From: Nitrospira sp.
Lineage (GTDB): Bacteria > Nitrospirota > Nitrospiria > Nitrospirales > UBA8639
Direction: 5' to 3'
DNA: 62,063 nt
NCBI GenBank assembly: GCA_028819435.1
Contig: JAPPLK010000049.1
Location: 1-62,063 of the forward strand
Shown here: in pieces, positions 30,383-40,005 of the stretch
Layout of the letters: each line of letters opens with the position of its first letter
Position numbering within the stretch: position 1 is the stretch's first letter
Translations under genes and position numbers: made by a program
The notes under the pieces: model-generated
What the model was told of the DNA's origin: nothing
What the model saw: the letters and a program-made list of their open reading frames with translations, nothing else
The model's database searches: none

Positions 30383-31183
30383 TTACCCTTCCTCGGAAAC
30401 GGAATTGACAAGCGTCCCAATCCGTTCGATTTCGATGGCAACCCTGTCGCCCTTCTTCATAAAGACCGGCGGATTTCGCGCAAACCCCACACCTTGCGGG
30501 GTACCCGTCAGGATGACTGTCCCCGGCAACAACGTCGTCCCTTCACTCAAGAAGCTGATCAGGGACGGCACGTCGAAAATCATGTCCGCAGTGGTGGAAT
30601 CCTGCATGGTTTTGTCATTGAGCGTGGTTTTGATCCTGAGAGTATTGGGATCCGGAATTTCATCGGTAGTAACCAGGCAGGGTCCGAGAGGACAGAACGT
30701 ATCAAATGATTTTCCCCGGCACCACTGCTTGCCTCCACCTTCTTTTTGCCAGCGCCGCGCGCTGACGTCGTTGGCACAGGTGTATCCCAGCACGTGGTCG
30801 AGAGCCCGGCGCCGTTCAATGTTCTTTCCGGGCTTTCCGATGACCACTGCCAATTCGCCCTCGCAATCGACCTGCTCCGGGGCAACCCTGGGAATGATGA
30901 TTGGATCACCGGGATGGGCCAGTGTATTCACCGCCTTGATGAACAGCACGGGATATTCGGGAATCCTCGCGCCCGTTTCTCCCGCGTGCTGCCTGTAGTT
31001 CAATCCCACACAAAGAATAGTCCGAGGTTCAACCGGGGCGAGGAGCGTTCTCATGGCAACCACCTGGTCGGTGACCCGGTAAGTCTCAAGAAGCGTTCCT
31101 TCGATGAGCCGGGCCGATCTTTCGTCCACCCACTCGCCGTGACGGATGGCACCTGTATTGTCTTGAAAACGGATAATTTTCAT
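30383..31183 (-). CDS. Fumarylacetoacetate hydrolase (FAH) family protein
   Basis: 266 residues from ATG 31183 (MKIIRFQDNTGAIRHGEW); upstream codons are rejected because they lack family similarity. The FAH core includes ILCVGLNYRQHAGETG, the metal ligands in DCEGELAVVIGKPGKN, YTCANDVSARRWQ and GTVILTGTPQGVGFARNPPV. Members hydrolyse or decarboxylate 2-keto acids or act on oxaloacetate-like compounds; the substrate is not deducible. It is divergent from nirK. Confidence 0.9.
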   Translation of the reverse strand: MKIIRFQDNTGAIRHGEWVDERSARLIEGTLLETYRVTDQVVAMRTLLAPVEPRTILCVGLNYRQHAGETGARIPEYPVLFIKAVNTLAHPGDPIIIPRVAPEQVDCEGELAVVIGKPGKNIERRRALDHVLGYTCANDVSARRWQKEGGGKQWCRGKSFDTFCPLGPCLVTTDEIPDPNTLRIKTTLNDKTMQDSTTADMIFDVPSLISFLSEGTTLLPGTVILTGTPQGVGFARNPPVFMKKGDRVAIEIERIGTLVNSVSEEG

Positions 31184-31307
31184 GAGACGTTCATGTGGAC
31201 GGCATAACCAAAATTTTCGCTGCGTTGCCCTACCCGCCCGTTTCCGGCCTGATTGTCTTAATGGAACAAGAAGTATATCATGCTTATCGGGGCAATTTTC
31301 CAAATGA

Positions 31308-31328
31308 CCTTCACGTTACCCGTGAAGG
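31308..31328. promoter_or_regulatory. 21-bp palindrome upstream of nirK
   Basis: CCTTCACG and CGTGAAGG flank TTACC, a perfect 8-bp dyad about 75 bases before the nirK start. It could be an operator or an RNA hairpin; no T-run follows, so it is not a terminator. Confidence 0.55.
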
Positions 31329-31403
31329 CCATAAACGCCAATCACATTCACCCAGGTTCTTTTTGAGGAAAGCCAAAAGTCCGTCAAACCAGGAGGTTGA
31401 ACG

Positions 31404-32402
31404 ATGCAGAAACCATATTCCCGAAAAGTCCGTAGTACATGCCTAGCCGCCCTGTGCCTGGCCGGCTGCCCTGTCCTGGCGTCCGCAGAAACCATCAAAG
31501 CTCAGCTTTCGACGGCACCGAACGTTCCGCCTCCCATTACCCGTACCAAGACGGCAACGGTCGTGGTTGAAATGGAAGCGAAGGAATACGTCGGCACAAT
31601 TGCCGAAGAGAAGCAATATAAATTCTGGAGTTTCAACGGCACGGTGCCGGGTCCCATGATCCGGGTCCGGGTTGGCGATACGGTGCAAATCCATTTAACC
31701 AATGGCAAGGACAGCTCCGAAAGTCATAATATCGACTTCCATGCGGTCAACGGGCCGGGTGGCGGTGCCGCGATGCTGAATACCAAACCTGGAGAGACAA
31801 CCGGGCTGAGCTTCAAAGCGATTAATCCCGGGCTTTACGTGTACCATTGCGCCACTGCGTCGCCGTCGATTCCGGCTCACATTGCAAACGGTATGTATGG
31901 CATGATCCTGGTGGAACCGGAAGGCGGCCTGCCGCCGGTGGACAAGGAATTCTACGTCCTCCAAAGCGATTTCTACACCAAGGAAGGCAAGGACGGCGTC
32001 CTGGAATTCGATCACAAAAAAGGATCGGACGAACGTCCCACTTACGTAGTGTATAACGGTATGGCCGGTTCCCTGGTGAAAAATCCGCTCAAGGCCAAAG
32101 TCGGCGACAAGATACGGATTTTCTTCGGCAATGCCGGTCCCAACCTGGTGTCGTCGTGGCACATTATTGGCGAAATCTTCGACAAAGTCTGGACTGAAGG
32201 CTCGCTCACGACGCCGCCCCTGGAAAACGTACAGACCACACTGGTGCCGGCAGCGGGATCTTCCATCGCGGAATTTGTCGTCGAAGTCCCTGGCACGTAT
32301 ATCTCGGTGGACCATTCGATCTTTCGCATCGAGAAAGGCGCCTTGGGTCTGCTGAAGGTGGAAGGGAAAAAGAACCCCGACGTCTACAAAGGTCTCCAGT
32401 AA
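31404..32402 (+). CDS. nirK: Copper-containing nitrite reductase NirK
   Basis: 332 residues with a signal peptide (cleavage probably near ASAE) and two cupredoxin domains. It reduces nitrite to NO in the periplasm. Type 1 copper ligands are His108, Cys149, His159 and Met164; type 2 ligands are His113, His148 and His304; the catalytic Asp111 and His253 are also present. All key positions of the family are therefore intact. The ribosome site AGGAGG is strong. The protein is of the short form without extra heme or cupredoxin domains. It converges on def. Confidence 0.93.
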   Translation: MQKPYSRKVRSTCLAALCLAGCPVLASAETIKAQLSTAPNVPPPITRTKTATVVVEMEAKEYVGTIAEEKQYKFWSFNGTVPGPMIRVRVGDTVQIHLTNGKDSSESHNIDFHAVNGPGGGAAMLNTKPGETTGLSFKAINPGLYVYHCATASPSIPAHIANGMYGMILVEPEGGLPPVDKEFYVLQSDFYTKEGKDGVLEFDHKKGSDERPTYVVYNGMAGSLVKNPLKAKVGDKIRIFFGNAGPNLVSSWHIIGEIFDKVWTEGSLTTPPLENVQTTLVPAAGSSIAEFVVEVPGTYISVDHSIFRIEKGALGLLKVEGKKNPDVYKGLQ

Positions 32403-32411
32403 GCTGGTCCC

Positions 32412-32945
32412 TTACCTCTTCCAGAATTTTTCATATTCGCGCAAGTGGGTGAGTGTTTTCAGGTCCGGCAACCGATCCAAAAAGACCTTGCCGTTCAAAT
32501 GATCGACTTCGTGCTGGATCACGCGGGCGAAAAATCCTTCGGTTTCCAATTCCACGCCTTGCCCGTGACGGTCAAGACCGCTGATCTTGACCCTTGTCCA
32601 ACGGGGCACAAGTCCGCGTAAATCCGGCACGCTCAAGCAACCTTCCCACTCTTCCACGGTGGTCTCCGCGTGATTCATGATCATGGGATTGAGCAACACC
32701 ATGAGCGGGACAGCCGGATGGTTCGGATAACGCGGATTTTCCGTGGACACTTCGATGGCAATGATCTGTTTGGACACGTGAACTTGCGGCGCGGCAATGC
32801 CCACGCCATTGGCATCCCGCATGGTTTCAACCATGTCATCAATGAGTCGCTGGATTGTCTGCGAATGCAATTCCTCCGAAGAAACCGGTTCAGTTCCCTG
32901 TCGAATCTTCGGATGACCCAGCTTGGTAATTTTTAACAATGACAC
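32412..32945 (-). CDS. def: Peptide deformylase
   Basis: 177 residues. It removes the N-formyl group from new proteins using a metal ion. The three motifs are present: GVGIAAPQV, EGCLSVP (metal Cys) and IQHEVDHLNG (HExxH). The protein length fits the family. It is not next to fmt here; its stop is nine bases from the nirK stop on the opposite strand. Confidence 0.96.
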   Translation of the reverse strand: MSLLKITKLGHPKIRQGTEPVSSEELHSQTIQRLIDDMVETMRDANGVGIAAPQVHVSKQIIAIEVSTENPRYPNHPAVPLMVLLNPMIMNHAETTVEEWEGCLSVPDLRGLVPRWTRVKISGLDRHGQGVELETEGFFARVIQHEVDHLNGKVFLDRLPDLKTLTHLREYEKFWKR

Positions 32946-32958
32946 AATCGATTCTCTC

Positions 32959-33000
32959 CTTCACCCTCACCTTGATCCTCTCCCATCAAGGGAGAGGAAA
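32959..33000. repeat. Repeat B copy between def and trpE
   Basis: CTTCACCCTCACCTTGATCC then TCTCCCATCAAGGGAGAGG. The same family in reverse lies at 37936-37978. No other feature is clear in 33001-33188. Confidence 0.7.
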
Positions 33001-33188
33001 TAAAGGCCGATGCAGATTGGATCAGCATAGCGTCATGCAACACGGTCATTAGCGCCCTACTGTATTCGTACCGAACAACGCTATCAAGCATTTCAGACCG
33101 CGTTAACATCCAAGTGCCGCAAGGAGAAAAAGGTCCTCATTTTGTGTTTCATTGACTTGTTTTGAAGTCGCATGATACCGTTCAGGCC

Positions 33189-34685
33189 ATGAAAAAGCCT
33201 TGTTATTCAATAAGTTTCGATCAATTCCGCCAGTTGGCCACAATGGGGAATCTCGTGCCGGTCTATCGTGAAATTCTGGCGGACCGGGAAACGCCGGTTA
33301 GTGCATTTTCGAAAATCAACACCGGCCGGACGGCATTCCTGTTTGAAAGCATCGAGGGTGGTGAACGTTGGGCACGATACTCCTTTTTAGGCAACAGCGC
33401 CACACAAGTGCTATGGGAAAAAGACGGCGTCCTCTACCTCAATAAAGGGCGGAAAACCGAAACCTTTCCCTTGGGAGACAATCCGTTAGACCTTATCAGG
33501 ACGATCATGTCCGAGTTTCAGCCGGTACGGGTACCCGACCTCCCGCGCTTTGTCGGAGGCGCCGTTGGTTACCTGGGGTACGACGTCGTACGATCTTTCG
33601 AGGCGATTCCCGAATATCCCAAGGATTCGGCAGGGCTGCCACTGTTCGCCTTTTTCGTCACGGATACGCTTGTGATCTTCGATAACGTGCGACATACGGT
33701 CAAAGTCGTGGCCAATGCGCATATTGTCTCCTCTAAGAAATCGGACGTCATGTCAGCCTACGTGGATGCGACGACCCGCATCGAAAAAATGATCGCAAAG
33801 CTCAAAACACCCTTGCGGCAACGGCCTTCACCCACGCGCAAGCACGTTCTCCGCTTCACCTCCAATATGACCCAGACCACCTTTGAAAAGATGGTAATGC
33901 GGACCAAAGAATATATTCAGGCCGGCGATATCGTCCAGGCAGTGGTTTCCCAACGATGGCAAACCAGGATTCGGACGTCGCATTTGGAAATCTACCGTGC
34001 GTTGCGGGTCATCAATCCGTCACCATACATGTTCTATCTCCGGGTAGCGGGGATTGAATTGGTGGGATCCTCACCGGAAATTCTGGTCCGACGTGAAGAG
34101 GACCAGGTCGTCGTTCGGCCAATCGCCGGAACCCGAAAGCGTGGGGATACGGTCGCGAAAGACCAGGCGTTAGCCGATGAACTGTTGGCTGATACAAAGG
34201 AACGCGCCGAACACGTCATGCTGGTCGATTTGGGACGAAACGACGTTGGCCGCGTAGCGCAAACGGGTACCGTCGCGCTTGATCCGTTCATGAAAATCGA
34301 ACGTTACTCTCACGTCATGCACATTGTCTCACAGGTAACGGGCACGCTCTCTCCCGGCAGAGACGCCTATGACGTGATGAAAGCCTGCTTCCCGGCCGGC
34401 ACGGTCTCGGGAGCGCCGAAGATCCGCGCCATGCAGATCATCGAAGAACTTGAACCCACGAAACGAGGCCCCTATGCCGGTGCCGTGGGCTATTTCAGTT
34501 TTTCGGGCAACATGGATACCTGCATCAATATTCGAACCATTGTCTTTAAAGGCCGGGACGCCTTTATTCAAGCCGGCGCCGGAATTGTGGCCGATTCGGA
34601 CCCGACCAGGGAATACGAAGAAACGTGCAACAAAGCCCGCGCCATGATGCGCAGCATCGAAATGGCCGAAGAAGGGTTGGAATAA
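33189..34685 (+). CDS. trpE: Anthranilate synthase component I
   Basis: 498 residues from ATG 33189; a TTG 27 bases earlier is possible. It converts chorismate to anthranilate with ammonia from TrpG. Family motifs include [19 protein letters not shown], the region [36 protein letters not shown] and [18 protein letters not shown], with a C-terminal [13 protein letters not shown]. First gene of a compact trpEGDCFBA operon. I saw no leader peptide or attenuator upstream. Confidence 0.97.
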   Translation: MKKPCYSISFDQFRQLATMGNLVPVYREILADRETPVSAFSKINTGRTAFLFESIEGGERWARYSFLGNSATQVLWEKDGVLYLNKGRKTETFPLGDNPLDLIRTIMSEFQPVRVPDLPRFVGGAVGYLGYDVVRSFEAIPEYPKDSAGLPLFAFFVTDTLVIFDNVRHTVKVVANAHIVSSKKSDVMSAYVDATTRIEKMIAKLKTPLRQRPSPTRKHVLRFTSNMTQTTFEKMVMRTKEYIQAGDIVQAVVSQRWQTRIRTSHLEIYRALRVINPSPYMFYLRVAGIELVGSSPEILVRREEDQVVVRPIAGTRKRGDTVAKDQALADELLADTKERAEHVMLVDLGRNDVGRVAQTGTVALDPFMKIERYSHVMHIVSQVTGTLSPGRDAYDVMKACFPAGTVSGAPKIRAMQIIEELEPTKRGPYAGAVGYFSFSGNMDTCINIRTIVFKGRDAFIQAGAGIVADSDPTREYEETCNKARAMMRSIEMAEEGLE

Positions 34686-34689
34686 TTTT

Positions 34690-35283
34690 ATGTTGCTCAT
34701 GATCGACAATTACGACTCGTTTACGTACAACCTGGTGCAGTACCTGGGAGAACTGGGTGCTGATATTGAGGTGTATCGAAACGACAAAATCACGATAGAT
34801 GAAATTACGGAACTGGACCCGAAACACATTGTCATCTCTCCCGGTCCATGTACGCCTAACGAGGCGGGCATTTCCGTGGAGGTCATCCGGCAATTTGCCA
34901 GGCGCGTTCCGTTGTTGGGCGTCTGCCTCGGGCACCAATCTTTGGCCTTTGCCTTCGGTGGTGAAATCATTCGTGCCGATCGCCTGATGCACGGCAAAAC
35001 GTCACTGGTCGAACACGACAATCAAACGATTTTTGAAGGCCTGCCCAACCCGTTCGAAGCCACGCGGTATCATTCGTTGATCGTCAACAAGACAACCTTA
35101 CCAACTGATTTTGAAATTTCAGCACTGACGGAGGAAGGCGAGATCATGGGCCTCCGGCATCGACCGACCGGTGCAGAAGGCGTGCAGTTCCACCCCGAAT
35201 CCATCCTCACGAGAGCCGGCATGGACCTGTTGCGAAATTTTCTTGAACTCGGCTTCGGCAAGGGCAAGGGGAAAATGGCATGA
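34690..35283 (+). CDS. trpG: Anthranilate synthase component II (glutamine amidotransferase)
   Basis: 197 residues. It provides ammonia to TrpE and may also serve aminodeoxychorismate synthase. Class I amidotransferase motifs are [27 protein letters not shown], the nucleophile in [15 protein letters not shown], and the catalytic His-Glu in GVQFHPES. It starts four bases after trpE and overlaps trpD by four. Confidence 0.97.
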   Translation: MLLMIDNYDSFTYNLVQYLGELGADIEVYRNDKITIDEITELDPKHIVISPGPCTPNEAGISVEVIRQFARRVPLLGVCLGHQSLAFAFGGEIIRADRLMHGKTSLVEHDNQTIFEGLPNPFEATRYHSLIVNKTTLPTDFEISALTEEGEIMGLRHRPTGAEGVQFHPESILTRAGMDLLRNFLELGFGKGKGKMA

Positions 35284-36299
35284 TCAAGGACGCGCTCACA
35301 AAATTGGTTGACGGCATCAACCTGACGGAAAAAGAAGCATACGACGTCGTGCTGGAAATTATGCAGGGGGTAACCACCGAATCCCAGATTGCCGCCTATC
35401 TCATGGGCCTTCGGATGAAAGGCGAGACCGTCGAAGAAATTACGGGCTCGGTCAAAGCCATGCGTGAAATGGCCGTGCGGATCCACGTGGGAGATCCCCA
35501 GGTCATCGATACCTGCGGGACCGGCGGAGATCGATCCAATACGTTCAACATTTCCACCGCGACCGCCTTCGTGGTTGCCGGAGGAGGGATGACCGTTGCC
35601 AAGCATGGGAACAGGTCGGTGTCTTCACGGTCCGGAAGCGCAGACGTGTTGGCTGCCATGGGCGTCAAGATCGACCTTCCTCCGGAACGAGTGGAAGCAT
35701 GCGTCAATGAAATCGGCATCGGCTTCCTCTTCGCACCACTCTACCATGGCGCCATGAAGCATTGCGCCAAGCCTCGCTCTGAGATGGGCATACGAACGTT
35801 GATGAACATCATGGGCCCGTTGGCCAATCCCGCCGGCGCCGGCATTCAGATCATGGGCGTGTACGATCAGGCCCTGACCGAAAAACTTGCCCAAGTCCTT
35901 ATCCGTTTGGGCACGCAACATTGTTTTGTCCTGCACGGCAAGGACGGATTGGATGAAATGACCTTGACCGATTTCACCTACGTGTCCGAAGGTAAAGCCG
36001 GACGGATTTCGAGTTATCACCTTGCCCCGGAAGATTTCGGATTGCCCCGGGCAAATCCGAAAGACCTGCGCGGTGGAACTCCCGAAGATAACGCCGCCAT
36101 CATCCAAGATCTTCTCAAGGGACATCAGAGTGTCAAACGTGACGTGGTTCTCATGAATGCCGCTCCGGCGTTCGTGGCCTGCGGGAAAGCCAAAAATCTG
36201 AAAGAAGGGTTCGCCCAAGCCGCAAGCGTGCTGGATAGCGGTGCCGCGCATGAAAAATTGCAGAAACTCGTCAAGTTCTCCAATAAGGCAACAGCATGA
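35280..36299 (+). CDS. trpD: Anthranilate phosphoribosyltransferase
   Basis: 339 residues. It joins anthranilate and PRPP. The PRPP-binding [20 protein letters not shown] is clear, as are [20 protein letters not shown] and the [16 protein letters not shown] segment. ATGA-type overlaps link it to trpG upstream and trpC downstream. Confidence 0.98.
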   Translation: MIKDALTKLVDGINLTEKEAYDVVLEIMQGVTTESQIAAYLMGLRMKGETVEEITGSVKAMREMAVRIHVGDPQVIDTCGTGGDRSNTFNISTATAFVVAGGGMTVAKHGNRSVSSRSGSADVLAAMGVKIDLPPERVEACVNEIGIGFLFAPLYHGAMKHCAKPRSEMGIRTLMNIMGPLANPAGAGIQIMGVYDQALTEKLAQVLIRLGTQHCFVLHGKDGLDEMTLTDFTYVSEGKAGRISSYHLAPEDFGLPRANPKDLRGGTPEDNAAIIQDLLKGHQSVKRDVVLMNAAPAFVACGKAKNLKEGFAQAASVLDSGAAHEKLQKLVKFSNKATA

Positions 36300-37123
36300 T
36301 CCTCGACCGTATCCTGGAACATAAAAAGGCTGAACTTCGCCGAAAAAAAACCCGCGGATACTTGGCCGAACTCAAAGGGAGAATAGCCGACCGCCCCGCG
36401 CCATCCGGCTTTATCAACGCCTTGGAGGAAGCCCGTGCTGCGAACCATCCTGCCCTCATTGCGGAAGTCAAGAAGGCGTCGCCCAGCCAGGGATTAATGC
36501 GACCGGAATTTGCCGACCGGTATGAACCTGTTGGCATTGCCAACACGTATAAGGAGCACGGAGCGGCAGCAGTCTCGGTATTGACGGACCAGGAATTCTT
36601 TCAGGGGCATTTAGATCACTTGGCTAGCGTCAAGGACCACGTGGGGCTGCCGTCGCTGAACAAGGAATTCATGATCGAAGATCTCCAATTTTATGAAGCC
36701 CGGGCCCATGGAGCCGATGCCGTTCTGCTGATCGTGGCGGCCTTGGATCGGATTCAGCTTGAAGACTTGTATTCAATAGCCAAGGGCTTGGCGCTCGACG
36801 TGCTGGTGGAAACACATCATGAATCGGAAGTTGACAGGACCTTGGAACGAATCCCCGACGCAACCCTGATCGGCATCAACAACCGGGACTTGAAAACCTT
36901 CTCGACCGATCTCTCGGTGACCCAACGGCTAGCCCGCCGGATTCCATCGGAAAAAGTCATCGTCAGCGAAAGCGGAATTCACAAACGCGAGGACGTCGTG
37001 CAGATTCTGGAAGCCGGAGCCAAAGCCATGCTGGTGGGTGAATCCCTGGTTCGAGCCAATGATGTTGGCGTCAAGATCCAGGAACTGTGTGGAGCAAAGG
37101 ACTCTGCTTCCACTCCTTTGTAA
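36296..37123 (+). CDS. trpC: Indole-3-glycerol phosphate synthase
   Basis: 275 residues, a TIM barrel that closes the indole ring. Motifs are LIAEVKKASPSQGLMRPEF, AAAVSVLTDQEFFQG, GADAVLLIVAALD, IGINNRDLKTFSTD and ESGIHKREDV. The last residues (KDSASTPL) and the TAA stop are contributed by an inserted repeat A, giving a tail slightly longer than usual and separating trpC from trpF, where overlapping stops would be expected. Confidence 0.97.
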   Translation: MILDRILEHKKAELRRKKTRGYLAELKGRIADRPAPSGFINALEEARAANHPALIAEVKKASPSQGLMRPEFADRYEPVGIANTYKEHGAAAVSVLTDQEFFQGHLDHLASVKDHVGLPSLNKEFMIEDLQFYEARAHGADAVLLIVAALDRIQLEDLYSIAKGLALDVLVETHHESEVDRTLERIPDATLIGINNRDLKTFSTDLSVTQRLARRIPSEKVIVSESGIHKREDVVQILEAGAKAMLVGESLVRANDVGVKIQELCGAKDSASTPL

Positions 37124-37218
37124 GGAGGGGCGAGGGGAGGTAGAGGGGTTCTCTGGTAAGGGCGACCAGCCGGTCGCCCCTACACCCCACCTGACATCCC
37201 CTTGCAAAGGGGAGCAAA
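37113..37218. repeat. Composite repeat A inside the trp operon, with a nested palindrome
   Basis: The left half CTCCTTTGTAAGGAGGGG runs to GGAGGTAGAG (37145) and the right half CCCCACCTGACATCCCCTTG to GGGGAG (about 37185-37214). Between them GGGCGACCAGCCGGTCGCCC forms a further palindrome. The trpC stop lies in the left half. Confidence 0.8.
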
Positions 37219-37244
37219 ACTTTTCTCGATACGGCTTCTCAGTC

Positions 37245-37880
37245 ATGACTCTGCCAAAAATCAAAATCTGTGGCATCACGAACCAGATCGACGCCTTACA
37301 AGCCGTCGACGCGGGGGCCGATGCGCTCGGTTTCGTCTTCTATAGGAAAAGCCCTCGCCACGTGAATCTGAACGTGGTCAGGTCCATTGTGGCTGATTTA
37401 CCGCCGTTCGTGTTGCCGGTCGGGGTATTCGTCAATGAGGAATCCGAGAAGGTGCGCAAGACGATGGACGAGTGCGGATTGGCACTCGCGCAAATTCATG
37501 GAGACGAATCAGCCGAATATTGTGAATCGCTGGGGCGTCCGGTTATCCGAGGGATCAGGCTTCGTGACCACAACACCTTGTTTGCCATGGCCGAGTACAA
37601 GGGACGGGCGCGCGTTCGAGGATTCGTACTGGATGCCTTTTCAGAGGCAGCCTATGGAGGCACCGGCAAAACCGCAGACTGGAACCTTGCCACGAAAGCC
37701 GCTCAATCGTTTTCTTTTTTGCTGGCAGGAGGGCTCACCGCGAACAACGTTCAGGAAGCGATCCGAACAGTGCAACCTTACGGCGTGGACGTCAGTAGCG
37801 GCGTCGAGGCCAATCCGGGCAAGAAAGACCCGGCCAAAGTCACGGCCTTCATCCGGGCCGTTAAACTTGTGTCATCATAA
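37245..37880 (+). CDS. trpF: Phosphoribosylanthranilate isomerase
   Basis: 211 residues from ATG 37245 (MTLPKIKICGITNQIDALQA); the longer frame upstream reads through repeat A and is rejected. It opens the ribose ring of phosphoribosylanthranilate. KICGI carries the catalytic Cys, DALGFVFYRKSPRHV and the phosphate-binding LAGGLTANNVQEAI and GVDVSSGVE are present. Confidence 0.97.
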   Translation: MTLPKIKICGITNQIDALQAVDAGADALGFVFYRKSPRHVNLNVVRSIVADLPPFVLPVGVFVNEESEKVRKTMDECGLALAQIHGDESAEYCESLGRPVIRGIRLRDHNTLFAMAEYKGRARVRGFVLDAFSEAAYGGTGKTADWNLATKAAQSFSFLLAGGLTANNVQEAIRTVQPYGVDVSSGVEANPGKKDPAKVTAFIRAVKLVSS

Positions 37881-37935
37881 ATCCAGCCGGTATAAAGTAG
37901 AGGCCGCAAGGAAGTTATCCAACTACTCCACCAAG

Positions 37936-37978
37936 TTTCCTCTCCCTCGATGGGAGAGGATCAAGGTGAGGGTGAAAA
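37936..37978. repeat. Repeat B copy between trpF and trpB
   Basis: TTCCTCTCCCTCGATGGGAG then AGGATCAAGGTGAGGGTGAA. It is the inverse of the copy at 32959. Confidence 0.75.
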
Positions 37979-37993
37979 TAGAAGTAAGACACC

Positions 37994-39187
37994 ATGGCGC
38001 GAATTCCCCTTAAAAAAAGCCGGTTCGGCAAATATGGAGGGCAATATGTTCCCGAGACCCTCATGCCCGCCATCATGGAACTGGAACACGTCTATGCAAC
38101 ACTCCGGACCGACCGCGGTTTCCAAAAAGAATTTCACGAATGTCTCAAACAATACGTGGGTCGTCCGACGCCGCTGTACTTCGCCAAACAACTCACCAGG
38201 ACCTTGGGCGGAGCCAAAATCTATCTCAAGCGGGAAGACCTCTGTCATACCGGCGCACACAAGATCAACAACACCGTGGGCCAGGCATTGTTGACCAAAC
38301 GCATGAAAAAGCGGCGAGTCATCGCGGAAACCGGTGCAGGACAACACGGTGTCGCGGTTGCGACCATCGCAGCCATGTTCGGGCTGGAAGCTGAAGTATA
38401 CATGGGGACCGAAGACATGGCGCGCCAGGCGCTCAACGTGTTTCGCATGCGATTGCTCGGAGCAAAAGTCACGGGCGTGGACGCGGGCAGCCGGACACTC
38501 AAGGACGCCATCAGTGAAGCCATGCGTGATTGGACGACAAACGTGCGAACCACGCATTACCTGCTGGGTTCCGTGCTGGGCGCGTATCCCTACCCGATGA
38601 TGATCCGTGACTTTCAATCAGTAATTGGACGGGAAACCCGGCGACAGATCATGGCAGCCGAAGGAACGCTCCCGCATTGTCTGGTGGCTTGCGTCGGAGG
38701 AGGAAGCAACAGCATTGGCCTGTTCTACCCGTTTCTCAAGGATGCGCGGACCGAAATGATCGGAGTGGAAGCCGGTGGCATGGGCTTGACCAGCGGCAAA
38801 CATGCCGCTCGATTTGCCGGCGGCGTACCTGGCGTGCTGCATGGAACGATGACCTACCTGCTCCAGGACCGGCACGGCCAAATCAACGGCACGCACTCGG
38901 TGTCGGCCGGTCTTGATTATCCCGCGGTCGGCCCCGAACACGCCATGCATCATGACTCGGGCCGCATCCAGTACACCTCGGCGACCGATCAGGAAGCCTT
39001 GGAAGCCTTTGACCTCTTGTCTCAAGAGGAAGGGATTATTCCCGCCCTGGAAAGCGCGCATGCAGTAGCTGAAGTCATCAAGCGGGCGCCGAAGATGAAG
39101 AAAAACCAAATCCTGATTATGAACCTGTCCGGGCGCGGTGATAAAGACGTCAACCAGGTCGCCCAAATGCGGGGCATCCAGTTTTGA
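37994..39187 (+). CDS. trpB: Tryptophan synthase beta chain
   Basis: 397 residues. It condenses indole with serine using [19 protein letters not shown] opens the protein. The PLP lysine is Lys90 in [19 protein letters not shown] and the phosphate loop [10 protein letters not shown] are intact. It works in a complex with TrpA, whose gene starts two bases downstream. Confidence 0.99.
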   Translation: MARIPLKKSRFGKYGGQYVPETLMPAIMELEHVYATLRTDRGFQKEFHECLKQYVGRPTPLYFAKQLTRTLGGAKIYLKREDLCHTGAHKINNTVGQALLTKRMKKRRVIAETGAGQHGVAVATIAAMFGLEAEVYMGTEDMARQALNVFRMRLLGAKVTGVDAGSRTLKDAISEAMRDWTTNVRTTHYLLGSVLGAYPYPMMIRDFQSVIGRETRRQIMAAEGTLPHCLVACVGGGSNSIGLFYPFLKDARTEMIGVEAGGMGLTSGKHAARFAGGVPGVLHGTMTYLLQDRHGQINGTHSVSAGLDYPAVGPEHAMHHDSGRIQYTSATDQEALEAFDLLSQEEGIIPALESAHAVAEVIKRAPKMKKNQILIMNLSGRGDKDVNQVAQMRGIQF

Positions 39188-39189
39188 TT

Positions 39190-40005
39190 ATGGCCGCGCC
39201 TTCCAATCGCATCACCGCCACGTTTGACCGTCTTCGCCGGCAAGGGGAAAAGGCGCTGATCCCCTATATCATGGCAGGGGACCCTTCATTGGCCGAAACG
39301 GAAACCCTGGTGGTGGCCTTGGAAAAAGCCGGGGCCGACCTGATTGAACTTGGCGTTCCGTTTTCTGATCCCATCGCCGACGGACCCGTGATCCAAAAAG
39401 CGGCTGAACGTGCGTTGCGGACAGGCACTTCGTTGCGCGGAATTTTACAGTCCGTCAAATCCTTGCGAACCAAAACTCAGGTCCCGCTTATTCTGATGAC
39501 TTACTACAACAACATCATGGCCATGGGGGAGTCGGAATTCTGTGACGCGGCAGTTCGTGCCGGGGTCGATGGCGTCATCATCCCGGACATGCCGCCAGAA
39601 GAAGCCGACTCGTTGCAACGAGCCTCAGCGGAAAAAGGGCCATGCCTGATCTTTCTGCTCGCGCCGACGAGCACCACAGCCAGAAAAGCCGAGGTCATCA
39701 AACGCACCAGCGGATTTATTTATTACGTGTCCATTACCGGAATCACCGGGGCAAAACTACGGGACCGGGATTCCATCAAACGCAACGTGCGCGTGCTCCA
39801 AAAGAAAGCCGGGAAACCCGTGGCTGTAGGATTTGGCATTGCCACACCCGACGATGCCCGGCAAATCGCGGCTTTCTCCGACGGCGTCATCGTGGGCAGT
39901 GCCCTCGTGCGAAAAATAGAAGAATTCCAGCATTCCACCGACTTGGTCCCGGAAATCAGCCGGTTTACAGCCGGATTGAAAACCGCCCTCTCCGATTCGT
40001 GTTGA
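39190..40005 (+). CDS. trpA: Tryptophan synthase alpha chain
   Basis: 271 residues from ATG 39190. It cleaves indole-glycerol phosphate and passes indole to TrpB. DLIELGVPFSDPIADGPVIQ contains catalytic Glu and nearby substrate residues; DGVIIPDMPPEE holds the second acid; YYVSITGITGAK and VGFGIATPDDA match. The end overlaps the rqcH start. Confidence 0.98.
   Translation: MAAPSNRITATFDRLRRQGEKALIPYIMAGDPSLAETETLVVALEKAGADLIELGVPFSDPIADGPVIQKAAERALRTGTSLRGILQSVKSLRTKTQVPLILMTYYNNIMAMGESEFCDAAVRAGVDGVIIPDMPPEEADSLQRASAEKGPCLIFLLAPTSTTARKAEVIKRTSGFIYYVSITGITGAKLRDRDSIKRNVRVLQKKAGKPVAVGFGIATPDDARQIAAFSDGVIVGSALVRKIEEFQHSTDLVPEISRFTAGLKTALSDSC

Noticed and set aside
37038-37244. N-terminal extension of TrpF
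   Set aside because: It reads through trpC and repeat A and includes the translated repeat (PLLCKEGRGEVE); the TrpF family starts at 37245.
39642-39998. N-terminal extension of RqcH of about 119 residues
   Set aside because: This stretch is an alternative frame of trpA with odd R/H-rich composition; NFACT similarity begins at 39999.
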